Assembly (NCBI GenBank): GCA_963765705.1 | Contig: CAVXXJ010000006.1 | Location: forward strand, 248,001 to 312,000 | Direction of reading: 5' to 3' | Source: Gaiellasilicea sp963765705 | GTDB taxonomy: Bacteria; Actinomycetota; Thermoleophilia; Gaiellales; Gaiellaceae | Length of the DNA stretch: 64,000 nucleotides | Shown here: piece after piece, positions 53,332 through 62,348 of the stretch | Layout of the letters: each line of letters starts with the position of its first letter | How positions within the stretch are numbered: the stretch's first letter is position 1 | Notes under the pieces: generated by a model | The model's input: only the letters and a program-made list of their open reading frames with translations | Told to the model about the DNA's origin: nothing | Database searches by the model: none | Program-made: the position numbers and the translations under genes

Positions 53332-54560
53332 CGACCCGCTCGCACCTGATCGGACTCCTGCTCGGCACCGAGGAGGACTGGCCCGCGGCCTTCGAGCACC
53401 TGCTCGGGCGAGTCGGCCCGATCGAGCACGGCGGGCAGACGCACGAGCTGACGTGCGAGCGGATCTTCAACGAGCCCTTCGACCTTCGCTACCGCCCGCG
53501 CTATTCGCTCGTGATCGACCGGCTCGGCTGGTGGTACACGGTCCCGCGCGAGTGGCTGAAGAAGGTCTCGCTGATGGACGACGTGTACCTCCTGAACAAC
53601 CCGTTCACGTTCCAGGCGATGGAGAAGCACTCCGCGTACTGCGCGATGATGCGGCTCGGACTGAACGTGCCGGAGACCTGGCTGATCCCGCACAAGCAAC
53701 CGCCAGCCAACGAGCGCTTCCAGTCCACCGCGGAGCGCTACAACCTCCCGTTCGAGCTCGACGAGATCGCCGAGCGGATCGGCTATCCGATCTACATGAA
53801 GCCGTTCGACGGGGGTCAATGGGTCGGCGTGACTCGGATCCGCGACGCGGCGGAGCTGCACGCCGTCTACGACGCCTCGGGCGAGCGGCTGATGCACCTG
53901 CAGGCGTCCGTGGAGGACTTCGAGGTCTTCGCCCGCAGCCTCTCGATCGGCGCCGAGACGATGGTGATGCACTTCGAGCCCGACCGGCCGATGTACGACC
54001 GCTACCAGGTCGACCACGGGTTCCTCAGCCCCGAGACCGGCGACGAGGTCGTGACGATCAGCCGGCTCGTGAACGCGTTCTTCCGTTGGGAGTTCAACTC
54101 CTGCGAGACGATCGTCAAGGACGGCGTCGCCTCCCCGATCGACTACGCCAACGCCTCGCCGGACGTCGCGCTGACGAGCCTGCACTACTACTTCCCGTGG
54201 GCGATGCGAGCGCTCGTGCGCTGGACGGCGTTCTGCTGTGCCACCGGCCGGCAGATGCGGATCAACCAGACGACGCGCGACTACTTCGAGATCGGCGACC
54301 GCGAGGACCTCTCATACGAGGAGAAGCTGGCCGCGTACCGCAAGCTCGCGGACGCCTACTTCCAGATCGACGAGTACGAGGCGTTCTGTGCCGAGAAGCT
54401 CCCCAACCTCGACGAAGCGCTCGTCGAGTGGGTCGCTGGGCCCGACTTCGACCGGCTCCTCGTCGAGACCGTGCAGGCGACCTTCCCGGCGCACGAGCAC
54501 GAGCACTTCGTCGCCCACTATCGCGGCCTCCTCGCGGCCTGGGTGGAGGACAACTCGTGA
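53328..54560 (+). CDS. ATP-grasp domain protein (RimK/D-Ala ligase-like fold)
   Basis: A 410-residue protein. The central part has YPIYMKPFDGGQWVGVTRI, an ATP-grasp lysine loop, followed by an acidic stretch and MHFEPDRPMYDRYQVDHG. The C-terminal half contains MRINQTTRDYFEIGDRED. This fits ATP-grasp enzymes that join a carboxylate to an amine through an acyl phosphate. The two preceding esterases are translationally coupled (ATG overlap). It may attach an amino acid or other acid to an unknown partner. Confidence 0.78.
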   Translation: MTTRSHLIGLLLGTEEDWPAAFEHLLGRVGPIEHGGQTHELTCERIFNEPFDLRYRPRYSLVIDRLGWWYTVPREWLKKVSLMDDVYLLNNPFTFQAMEKHSAYCAMMRLGLNVPETWLIPHKQPPANERFQSTAERYNLPFELDEIAERIGYPIYMKPFDGGQWVGVTRIRDAAELHAVYDASGERLMHLQASVEDFEVFARSLSIGAETMVMHFEPDRPMYDRYQVDHGFLSPETGDEVVTISRLVNAFFRWEFNSCETIVKDGVASPIDYANASPDVALTSLHYYFPWAMRALVRWTAFCCATGRQMRINQTTRDYFEIGDREDLSYEEKLAAYRKLADAYFQIDEYEAFCAEKLPNLDEALVEWVAGPDFDRLLVETVQATFPAHEHEHFVAHYRGLLAAWVEDNS

Positions 54561-54964
54561 ACAGGCTCCTCGCGGCCGCGCTCGCGGCGCTGATCGTGGC
54601 AGGGACAGCCGCTGCTCGCCCGGAGCCTCCCCCCGAGTGGCGGACGCGTGCCGCCCACCAGCCGCTGCGGGCAGGCGCGCTCGCGACGTTCACGTACCGG
54701 GTCACGTCAGCAGACGCGTTCACGCTCGCCGTCTCACTCCGGCCCTTGCCGAGCCGCCTGCTGCTCGCGACCACCCGGCGCAGCTGGAGCCTCGTCTTTC
54801 CAGGAGACGCGACCGTGGAGCGGAAGGTCGTGCTCCGCGTCCGGGTCCGGCGCGCGACGCCGCTGGGTACACGACTCTGCGTGACGTTGCGGCAGACGGT
54901 GACCAGCACGGGCGGCGTGCCGATCATCGCGGGGGTCAGCTCCTGCGGCCTGGTAGTCCGCTAG
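54557..54964 (+). CDS. Small exported protein of unknown function
   Basis: A 135-residue protein with a signal peptide (LLAAALAALIVAGTAAA). The mature part is beta-rich (FTYRVTSADAFTLAVSLRPL, VVLRVRVRRATPLG, LCVTLRQTVTSTGGVP) and ends with Cys residues in SSCGLVVR. It resembles short Ig-like extracytoplasmic proteins. GTG at 54557 overlaps the ATP-grasp stop, so it is the last gene of the cassette. Function unknown. Confidence 0.65.
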   Translation: MNRLLAAALAALIVAGTAAARPEPPPEWRTRAAHQPLRAGALATFTYRVTSADAFTLAVSLRPLPSRLLLATTRRSWSLVFPGDATVERKVVLRVRVRRATPLGTRLCVTLRQTVTSTGGVPIIAGVSSCGLVVR

Positions 54965-54965
54965 C

Positions 54966-54997
54966 GACGGGGCGCCGGCCGCAACCGACGCCCCGTC
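54966..54997. terminator. Bidirectional terminator-like hairpin
   Basis: Inverted repeat GACGGGGCG / CGCCCCGTC with a partly paired inner CGG/CCG, between two convergent genes (54964 and 55013). It is suitable for both strands. Confidence 0.65.
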
Positions 54998-55012
54998 CCT
55001 AGTCCCAAGCCT

Positions 55013-58000
55013 CTAGCCGAGATCGACCTTGATCGTCCCCGCGGAGAGGCGCTGCTCGGCGGTGTCACCGCCGCTCCAGCTCGACGAGAAGAGGAGCTGG
55101 TTGCCGTCCCAGAGGGTGATCCCGATCGCATCGTCGCTCTCGGCCAGACCGTCGGTCGCGGTCACGTGGAGCCGCAGCCCGGTCGCCAGCTTGACCTGCC
55201 TCTTCGTGACGTCGAAGAGCGTTGCGGTCGCCCGCACGTCGCCGAGCCCGATGCAGGCCTGCGGCCGCGACGACGGGCAGGACGTCCCGTTCGGGTTTCT
55301 GAGCACTGCTCCGACCGAGTCGAGGTCGAAGCTGCGGATCAGGTAGTCCTTGCCACCCGCGCTGAACGTCACGTCGACGCTGCCGTGCGGCCGGTTGTTG
55401 GCCTTGACCTTCTCGGCCTTGAAGTTCGCGTCGAGCTTGTAATGGAGCGTGCCCGCCGCGGGGCCGAGGCTTCCGGCCGCCTTGGAGAGCACGAGCTCGC
55501 CGTTGCCGCCGACGTGGGCCGCCTCGGCCGTCAGCACCTGCACGACCTGCGAGACAGAGCCGACGTACCAGCCGTTGACGAGCACGTCGATCGTGTGGCT
55601 GCCGACCGACAGCGACGCATTGCAGGCCGCCGTTCCCGTCGTCTCCTCGTCGCCGAGGAGCGCCACCGGAAGCGGGCCGCAGAGCGAGGCCGCTCCCTCC
55701 TTGAAGCTGACCGTCGCGTTGCGGATGTCGCCCGGAGCGCTGTCTCCGCTCGCGGCGACGACCGAGCTGTCGCGGACGACCGCCCGCAAGTTCACGCTCG
55801 CAGACGAGGCGCCGCCGACCGGGAAGACGAGCTCGTCGCCCGTGTAGCTCGGCGTTGCGTCCTCCTGCGTGACCACGATCGAGAACGTCGTCGTCGAGAC
55901 GTGGCCCGCATCGTCGGTCACCGTGACCGTGACGGGGTACGCCCCTGGCGCGCCCGTCGTCGTGCCGACCACCGTCCACGTGCGCGTCCCGGGCACCGCT
56001 GCGCCCGCCGACGTCGTAGCGATGGCGAGCGTCAGCCCGGCCGGGAGGCCGGACGCGACCGCCGTCAGGCCGGAGCCCGCGGTGTCCGGGTCGGTCGCCG
56101 AGACGGTGACCGTCGGCGAGAGCGCGTCGCTGTACTGCACGACCGCACCCTCGAGCGGCGCGTCGTTCGTCACGTCCGCAACGCCCTGGATCGCGAAGTC
56201 CGCGTCGTTGAGGTCGAAGAAGACGTTGCCGACCGCCTCGACCTTGAGCCGCGCCTTCGCCGTGGCGACGTTCGCGACCGACACAACTTCCGAGCCGTCG
56301 TTCGGCGTGCTCGCGGCGAGCACGTGCGGGTACGTGAAGCCGCCGTCCGCGGACATGCTGATCTTCACGTTGTCCGCCGAGATCGGCGGCAGATTGGTGC
56401 CCGCGACATCCCACGTCACGGTCACAGGCGCGTGGCCGTCGACCGTGCCGCCGGCGCCGTGCGACGTGACCAGGAACGGCCCCGTGCCGGGTGCCAGGTT
56501 GACCGTCGTGTCCGAGCTCTCGATCCCGCCGCCGGCCGGATGGCCGTCCCGGGCGGTCAGGCGGAAGTGGAGCGACCCGATGTACGACGCCGTCGGCAGG
56601 AACTCCGAGTAGCAGTCGATCTGGGGCTGCGGCACGTTCGTCCCGCCCGACGTCGGCGGCGGCGGCAGCGGCGGGCCGGGGCAGTTGCCCGTGACCGCGT
56701 TGGTGTTGTTGATCAGGATCTGCGCCAGGTCGGGGAAGGTCCGCGTCGGATCGGTCGTGACGTGGTTCTCGCCCGGCGAGTTGAGCTGCTTCGGGTCGTA
56801 GACGCTCGCGTCGAGCGCCGTGCCGAACTGCCGGAAGAGCGGGCCGTTCGTCTTGACGGCGTTGACGAGCGCAGTGCCGACGCCGACGCCGATGTCGTTC
56901 TGCTCCCACAGGTAGGTGACGGTGTCACCGTCGGGATCGGTCGCCGAGCCGGCGAGCGTGAACGGCGTCCGGAGCGGGATCGTGTACTCGACCGGCGTTT
57001 CCACGACCGGCGGGTGGTTGCCCGTCGGCGTGACCGTCCAGCCCTGGTTGTCGATCGGGCCGCCCTTGGCCGTCTCCCCGACGAACCCGGTGGCGCCGTT
57101 CATGTTCGTCAGGGTGACCGAGTTGAGGTTGAGGAGACCGAGAGAGCCGCCGAACGTGAGCTGGAAGCCGGTCGTGTTGAACGTGCCGGCGCCGAAGCCC
57201 GAGACCGTTGCCACCGCACCCGGCGGCAGCATCCCGGGCGAGCCCTTCGTCGTCTCGACGACCGCGCCGGTGACGCCGTTCCCGTTCGTGACGGCAAGGG
57301 GGTCGACGTCGGTGCCCTGGTGGGTGCCGCCGAACGTGAGCGTGTAGCCGGCGTCGGTGAGCGCGCCGACGGTGACGAGCCCGCCGGTAGGCCAGCCGGA
57401 GATCGGGCCGCCACCCTTCGCGTTCTCGCGCACCGACGCCACGCAGGCGCCGGAGCAGTTGACGATCGCGATCGAGGGGACGTCTGTGCCCGCGAGCGTG
57501 CCGCCGAACGTCAGCGTGAAGCCGCCGTTGCCGGCGCCGGCCGACGTGACGCCCGTCGACCCGAGCAGAGCGTTGATCTGGGCGGTGACGTTCGCGTTCG
57601 AGACGGCGAGGCCGCCGAGCCCGAAGAGAGCCGACGTGTTGCCGTTCGCCTGGATCTGGAACGACTGCGCCGCGGCGCTGAAGCCGGTCAGGACGGCCTG
57701 CTGCTGCTCGTTGCCGCCCTGCAGTGCGTTCTGGATCCCCGCCGCGGTGTTGTTCTGGCCGCGGACGATCGGCACCGTCGTGGCGCCCTTGTACTCGAGC
57801 GTGTACGAGTCGGTCCCGTCGTAGCCGGCGAGCGCGACCGTTTGCACCTCGGAGACGCCCTGCAGCGCGAGCTGGATCCCCGCGGCCGTGTAGTTCGTGC
57901 CGTTCGTGATCACGGCCGACTCGGCCCCGTTGTAGTTGATCGTGAACGAGTCGGTGCCGTCGAAGTCGCGCAGCGACGCCGTCTGCACCTCGTTGATCGC

Positions 58001-59350
58001 CGGCTGCGAGGACGTCACGTACGTCGTGATCTCCTGGAAGCTCCGCTGCGACCAGTACGGGTCGCTGTGCGGCTGCAGGTCGTCCTGGCGGCAGATGCCG
58101 GCGTAGGCCATGATCGAGGAACCGCTCCCGGGCTCGACCGAGGTGCCCGCGTTCCGGTTGCCGCCCGAGCAGTTGAACTGCGTGCCGTTGAAGGTGTGGT
58201 TGCCGGCGAACTGGTGGCCCATCTCGTGCGCCACGTAGTCGACTGCGTAGAAGTCACCCTCCGGGTTCGGCAGGCCGGTGCAGCCGCCCGCCTTGGAGTT
58301 GCCGCCGACGACACCCAGGTTCGCGACGCCGCCGCCGTTCTTGCCGAGGCCGAGGTGGCCGATGTCGTAATTGGAGGCGCCGATGATCTGGCCGAGCACG
58401 ATCCGGTTCCGGCCGAGCGTGCCACCGCCGCAACCGGCCAGCTGCGCAGCCGTGTAGCACGCTGCCGCGCCGCAGGGCCCGTTTGCGCCGATCGCGTCCT
58501 CGTCGGTGTTCAGGTTGGTCTTGTCGGTGTCGTTGATCAGGATCAGCCGGATCGAGGTCTCGTCCTCGTACACCTGGTTGACGCGGTTCATCAGCGCGAC
58601 CTTCGCCGCGGTCACGTTGGCGGGGCCGCCGAAGTACGTCGAGTACGACTGGTCGGTGATCAGCGCGAGCCGGTAGGTGCGCAGCACCTCGCCTGCGGAC
58701 GGACCGCCGCCGTTGGTCGAGAGCTCGACGGCTGCTGCCGCGAGCGCCTCGTCGTCGCCCTCCTTGAACTCGAACGGCCCGTCCGGGTCCGCCGGCAGGT
58801 CGCGCGTGTAGTAGACGACGTAGGTGTCGTCGTGCTGCTTGCTCGAGGGGTCGATGTACCAGTTGCCCTTCGGGGACCGGATCGAGGCGTGGAAGCCGAG
58901 CGGGCTGACGTCCGCCCGGATCGTCGCGGCGGGATCGTCGAGGCCGCGACCGCTGTAGGTGCGAATCTCGGGATGCGCGCGCGCAAGCCCCGCCTGCATG
59001 ATCGGCGAGTCCTGGAGCGCGAAGCGCTGCGGGAAGCCGGCGGGACCAGGCAGCGAAAGGACGAGCGGTGCGTTCTCGGCGGCAGCCGTGCGCTCGTGCG
59101 GCGCCTGAGCCAGCAGCGCGGTGATCGCGTCCTGGTCGAGCTGGTAGGTGCGGAACTCCTTCGGCTGGGCGTCGCTCGCCGCGGACTGCGGCGACGCAGT
59201 CCACACGGCGAAGGTCGCGCTCTGGTTCGCGCTCACCGCTGCAGGGACGAAAGCCCCGATTGCGAGCGCGAGCAGCGCTCCCAGTACCCAGCTGTGACGC
59301 GCCCAGGCGCGCCGTCCCGTCTGCGGCGTGGGCCGCTTCTCCTTGTTCAT
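55013..59350 (-). CDS. Large secreted zinc metalloprotease (reprolysin-like) with repeat and Ig domains
   Basis: A 1445-residue exported protein. The signal segment WVLGALLALAIGAFVPAAVSA precedes a propeptide. The catalytic core has HEMGHQFAGNH, so zinc ligands are His375, His379 and His385, and the Met-turn SSIMAYAG has Met414. Downstream are paired repeats of about 60 residues (DFDGTDSFTINYNG ... and GYDGTDSYTLEYKG ...), three TLTFGG units, a PKD/cadherin-like DPDGDTVTYLWEQ segment, Ig-like domains and a beta-rich end. The ATG has GGGAGAGG upstream. Likely degrades extracellular protein or remodels the surface. Confidence 0.9.
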   Translation of the reverse strand: MNKEKRPTPQTGRRAWARHSWVLGALLALAIGAFVPAAVSANQSATFAVWTASPQSAASDAQPKEFRTYQLDQDAITALLAQAPHERTAAAENAPLVLSLPGPAGFPQRFALQDSPIMQAGLARAHPEIRTYSGRGLDDPAATIRADVSPLGFHASIRSPKGNWYIDPSSKQHDDTYVVYYTRDLPADPDGPFEFKEGDDEALAAAAVELSTNGGGPSAGEVLRTYRLALITDQSYSTYFGGPANVTAAKVALMNRVNQVYEDETSIRLILINDTDKTNLNTDEDAIGANGPCGAAACYTAAQLAGCGGGTLGRNRIVLGQIIGASNYDIGHLGLGKNGGGVANLGVVGGNSKAGGCTGLPNPEGDFYAVDYVAHEMGHQFAGNHTFNGTQFNCSGGNRNAGTSVEPGSGSSIMAYAGICRQDDLQPHSDPYWSQRSFQEITTYVTSSQPAINEVQTASLRDFDGTDSFTINYNGAESAVITNGTNYTAAGIQLALQGVSEVQTVALAGYDGTDSYTLEYKGATTVPIVRGQNNTAAGIQNALQGGNEQQQAVLTGFSAAAQSFQIQANGNTSALFGLGGLAVSNANVTAQINALLGSTGVTSAGAGNGGFTLTFGGTLAGTDVPSIAIVNCSGACVASVRENAKGGGPISGWPTGGLVTVGALTDAGYTLTFGGTHQGTDVDPLAVTNGNGVTGAVVETTKGSPGMLPPGAVATVSGFGAGTFNTTGFQLTFGGSLGLLNLNSVTLTNMNGATGFVGETAKGGPIDNQGWTVTPTGNHPPVVETPVEYTIPLRTPFTLAGSATDPDGDTVTYLWEQNDIGVGVGTALVNAVKTNGPLFRQFGTALDASVYDPKQLNSPGENHVTTDPTRTFPDLAQILINNTNAVTGNCPGPPLPPPPTSGGTNVPQPQIDCYSEFLPTASYIGSLHFRLTARDGHPAGGGIESSDTTVNLAPGTGPFLVTSHGAGGTVDGHAPVTVTWDVAGTNLPPISADNVKISMSADGGFTYPHVLAASTPNDGSEVVSVANVATAKARLKVEAVGNVFFDLNDADFAIQGVADVTNDAPLEGAVVQYSDALSPTVTVSATDPDTAGSGLTAVASGLPAGLTLAIATTSAGAAVPGTRTWTVVGTTTGAPGAYPVTVTVTDDAGHVSTTTFSIVVTQEDATPSYTGDELVFPVGGASSASVNLRAVVRDSSVVAASGDSAPGDIRNATVSFKEGAASLCGPLPVALLGDEETTGTAACNASLSVGSHTIDVLVNGWYVGSVSQVVQVLTAEAAHVGGNGELVLSKAAGSLGPAAGTLHYKLDANFKAEKVKANNRPHGSVDVTFSAGGKDYLIRSFDLDSVGAVLRNPNGTSCPSSRPQACIGLGDVRATATLFDVTKRQVKLATGLRLHVTATDGLAESDDAIGITLWDGNQLLFSSSWSGGDTAEQRLSAGTIKVDLG

Positions 59351-59478
59351 GCCCTCTCCCTTGTCGTGGCGTGGCTGTCGACGGCGCCGCACACCCGTGG
59401 CGTCCATCCTTCACTATCCACCCACAGAACTTCAAGGGGGTCCTTGCAACTCTTCTTTGCACTGCCGGAGCGAACGAC

Positions 59479-60441
59479 GTGAAGCTCGTCATCCCCGGCG
59501 GATCGGGACAACTCGGCACCGGCCTGGCGAGCACCTTCGCGGCGGAGGGACACGAGGTCGTCGTCCTCAGCCGCGCCGAAGGCGGCGACGCAGGACCCGT
59601 GCGCCGGGTCGACTGGGATGGCAAGACGGTCGGCGCCTGGGCGGCGGAGCTCGAAGGCGCGGACGCGGTGATCAACCTCGCCGGGCGCAGCGTCAACTGC
59701 CGATACACGCCGGCCAACCGCAAGGCGATCCGCGAGTCGCGGATCGAGTCCACGAGCGCGGTCGGCCAGGCGATCGCAGCGTGCGCGAGACCTCCTCGCG
59801 TCTGGCTCCAGGCGAGCACGGCGACGATCTACGCACATCGGTACGACGCCCCCAACGACGAGCACACCGGGGTGATCGGCGGCAACGAACCTGATGTCCC
59901 GGAGACATGGCGCTTCAGCATCGAGGTCGCGCAGGCCTGGGAGCAAGCCCTCGAGGACGCCGTCACGCCCCAGACGCGCAAGGTCGCTCTCCGCACCGCA
60001 ATCGTCATGAGCACGGACCGGGGCGGCGCCTTCGACATCCTCCTCTCACTGGTCCGGCGTCGCCTCGGAGGAGCATCGGGAAACGGACGCCAGTACGTCT
60101 CCTGGATTCACGAAGCAGACTTCGCGCGCGCGGTGGAATGGCTGATCGAGAGCGATCTCGCCGGGCCCGTCAACGTCGCCGCGCCGCACCCGCTGCCGAA
60201 TGCCGACTTCATGCGAGCGTTGCGCGACGCATGGGGAGTCCGCGTCGGCTTGCCGGCTACGCGCTGGATGCTGGAGCTCGGCGCCGTCTTCCTGCGAACG
60301 GAGACGGAGCTCGTCCTCAAGAGCCGGCGCGTGGTGCCGGCGCGCCTGACCGACGCCGGTTTCACGTTCTCGCACCCCTCCTGGCCCGAGGCGGCACGCG
60401 ATCTCTGTACGCGATGGCGTGTCCTGAACGACCGGCCCTGA
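59479..60441 (+). CDS. TIGR01777 family NAD-dependent epimerase-like protein
   Basis: A 320-residue extended SDR that starts KLVIPGGSGQLG, has INLAGRSVNCRYTPANRKAI, the conserved SWIHEADFARA and a C-terminal DUF1731-type region (LKSRRVVPARLTDAGFTFSHP). Many relatives are called SulA-like or YfcH. GTG 59479 follows the divergent protease gene by about 130 bases. No clear substrate. It may be a sugar epimerase. Confidence 0.85.
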   Translation: MKLVIPGGSGQLGTGLASTFAAEGHEVVVLSRAEGGDAGPVRRVDWDGKTVGAWAAELEGADAVINLAGRSVNCRYTPANRKAIRESRIESTSAVGQAIAACARPPRVWLQASTATIYAHRYDAPNDEHTGVIGGNEPDVPETWRFSIEVAQAWEQALEDAVTPQTRKVALRTAIVMSTDRGGAFDILLSLVRRRLGGASGNGRQYVSWIHEADFARAVEWLIESDLAGPVNVAAPHPLPNADFMRALRDAWGVRVGLPATRWMLELGAVFLRTETELVLKSRRVVPARLTDAGFTFSHPSWPEAARDLCTRWRVLNDRP

Positions 60442-61302
60442 TCAGCGCAGGGCGGCCCGCGCCGCATCGTCGAACGGAGTCAGCTCCAGCGGCAGCAGCC
60501 GGCGGATCTCCTCTTCCCGCGCGATCGTCGGGCTCCGCAGTCCTTCCACGAGCGGCCGTGCCACGGAGGCGTTCACCGGCGTGACGAGGTTGAGCCAGAG
60601 CGACGAGAGATAGGGAGTGAGCACCGGCACCTCGACGATCAACGGCCGCTTCCCGAGCAGCCGCGAGATCCGCTCGATCATCTCCCGATAGGTCATCACC
60701 TCGGGCCCGCCCACGTCGAACCCGCGGCCGAGCGCAGCCTCGCTCCCGCAGACGCCCGCGAGGTACCGCGCGACGTCGTCGAGCGCGATCGGCTGCGTGG
60801 GGGTCGAGACCCAACTCGGCGTGACCATCACCGGCAGGCGCCTGACGAGCCCCAGGATCGTCTCGAACGCCGCACTCCCCTTGCCGACGATCATGGCGGC
60901 GCGCAGAGTCGTCACCGGCACGCCCGCGGAAGCGAGCCGCTCGCCGGTCTCGCGTCGGCTGCGCAGGTGAGGCGACGCGTCCGGATCGTCTGCCCCGAGG
61001 CCGCCGAGGTAGACGATCTGCTCCACGCCCGCAGTCGCGGCTGCACGGGCAACGGCCTCGGCCGCCGCACGGTCCTGCTGCTCGAAGTCGCGCGATCCGA
61101 GCGAATGGACGAGGTAGTAGACGACCTGGGCGCCGTCGATCGCCTCGGCGACGCCACGCCCGGTAGCCGCGTCCGCGACGACCCAGCGCACGCCATCCCC
61201 GTCACGCGGCGTCCGTGACACTGCCGTCACCTCGTGCTCGCCGAGCAACGGCAAGAGCGCCCGGCCGACGACGCCGGTCGCGCCGAAGACCGTCACCCTC
61301 AC
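60442..61302 (-). CDS. NAD(P)-binding SDR-like protein (complex I NDUFA9-like)
   Basis: A 286-residue atypical SDR. RVTVFGATGVVGRALLP binds NAD(P), YYLVHSLG and EQIVYLGGLG follow the fold, and the end (SSLWLNLVTPV ... LTPF) resembles DUF2867-linked or NDUFA9-type proteins. No YxxxK pair is evident, so catalysis is uncertain. It converges with the previous gene with no gap, and its GTG overlaps the stop of the small protein gene 61299 by four bases. It may reduce quinones or bind a nucleotide. Confidence 0.78.
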   Translation of the reverse strand: MRVTVFGATGVVGRALLPLLGEHEVTAVSRTPRDGDGVRWVVADAATGRGVAEAIDGAQVVYYLVHSLGSRDFEQQDRAAAEAVARAAATAGVEQIVYLGGLGADDPDASPHLRSRRETGERLASAGVPVTTLRAAMIVGKGSAAFETILGLVRRLPVMVTPSWVSTPTQPIALDDVARYLAGVCGSEAALGRGFDVGGPEVMTYREMIERISRLLGKRPLIVEVPVLTPYLSSLWLNLVTPVNASVARPLVEGLRSPTIAREEEIRRLLPLELTPFDDAARAALR

Positions 61303-61835
61303 GCGGCCCGCCCCTGCACGAGCAAATCGAAGTACCGCCTGCTGACGGCAGCGTGGAACGGGCTCTGGCCCTTCGCGTAGAGCGCACCCGTCCACCAGGG
61401 AGCCCCGACACGCGCGGCCAGCCTGGGCAGGTACTCCTCGACCGTGACGGTCAGCTCGTGCCCCCCGTCGGCAGGGCGCTGCGCGAGCGTCACCGAACCG
61501 CCTGCGCGGAGCGCCAGGAGACCGCCGCGAATCTCGTGCCGGCACGCGACGCCTCCGTCCTGAACGGAGAGCTCCGGCGGCCCGAAGGTCAGCAGGGTCG
61601 CTCCGCCGAGCAGGCGCAGCCTGCCCCCGCCGCCGCTCCAGCTCGCGCGGACGGCGCCGCGCGTGAAGAGGGTCACGGCATGCCAGTACGTGACTCCGAG
61701 GACGCGGGCGCCGGACTCCGAGCTGTCGACGACCGGATCGCCCACCAGCACCCGCTGTCGGGACTCGAAGCCGCCTGATTCGAGCAGTCGCTCCGTCGTC
61801 TCCCAGCCGGTCACGTATGCGCGGGGTGCCCACAT
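61299..61835 (-). CDS. Conserved hypothetical protein, unassigned
   Basis: A 178-residue protein, mostly beta-rich and hydrophilic, with YWHAVTLFTRGAVRASWSGGGG and PWWTGALYAKGQSPFHAAVSRRYFDLL. I do not recognise the family. It starts with ATG 61835, 38 bases from a divergent small membrane gene, and overlaps the NAD-binding gene by four bases, implying an operon. The histidine and arginine in the C-terminus have no known motif. Confidence 0.62.
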   Translation of the reverse strand: MWAPRAYVTGWETTERLLESGGFESRQRVLVGDPVVDSSESGARVLGVTYWHAVTLFTRGAVRASWSGGGGRLRLLGGATLLTFGPPELSVQDGGVACRHEIRGGLLALRAGGSVTLAQRPADGGHELTVTVEEYLPRLAARVGAPWWTGALYAKGQSPFHAAVSRRYFDLLVQGRAA

Positions 61836-61873
61836 TGTTCTGGACAGAAACTCGACATCGATACGCTCGCGGC

Positions 61874-62293
61874 ATGCGAGGAGCCGTAGCCGGAAGCGCC
61901 GCGGCGCTCGCCTGGGCCGCCGCCGAGCCCGTGGCGCAACGGATCTTCGGCACGACGTACAGCGACGTCCGGGTGCTCGGCCGGCCCTTCTCGCAGCGGC
62001 ACTGGCGCGCGACCGGCACCGCGATCCATCTCGCGAACGGCGCCGCGGCTGGAGTCGCGTTCGAGCGGCTCGGCCTGCGCGGCTGGAAATGGGGCGTCGC
62101 CGTCTTCCAGCTGGAGACCGTCGCGCTGTGGCCGCTGATGGTGGTCGTCGACCGCTGGCACCCCGATCGCCGCAGCGGCGCCTGGCCGCCGCTGCTCCGC
62201 AACGGCCGCGTCTTCGCCCAGGAAGCCGCAGTTCATGCCCTTTTCGGCGCCGTGCTCGGGTTGCTCCTCAGCCGCCGATCGGGGAATTCTTAA
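61874..62293 (+). CDS. Small membrane-associated hypothetical protein
   Basis: A 139-residue protein with hydrophobic stretches near the N-terminus (GAVAGSAAALAWAAAEPVAQ), middle (AIHLANGAAAGVAF) and C-terminus (AVHALFGAVLGLLLSRR). RIFGTTYSDVRVLGRPF is a distinctive segment. ATG 61874 lies 38 bases from the divergent gene 61835. Unassigned. Two or three helices may insert in the membrane. Confidence 0.6.
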   Translation: MRGAVAGSAAALAWAAAEPVAQRIFGTTYSDVRVLGRPFSQRHWRATGTAIHLANGAAAGVAFERLGLRGWKWGVAVFQLETVALWPLMVVVDRWHPDRRSGAWPPLLRNGRVFAQEAAVHALFGAVLGLLLSRRSGNS

Positions 62294-62348
62294 CCGGTTC
62301 TGAATCACGAAATGCTGTACTTCGCACAGACCCCGACAAGGAGGAGCC

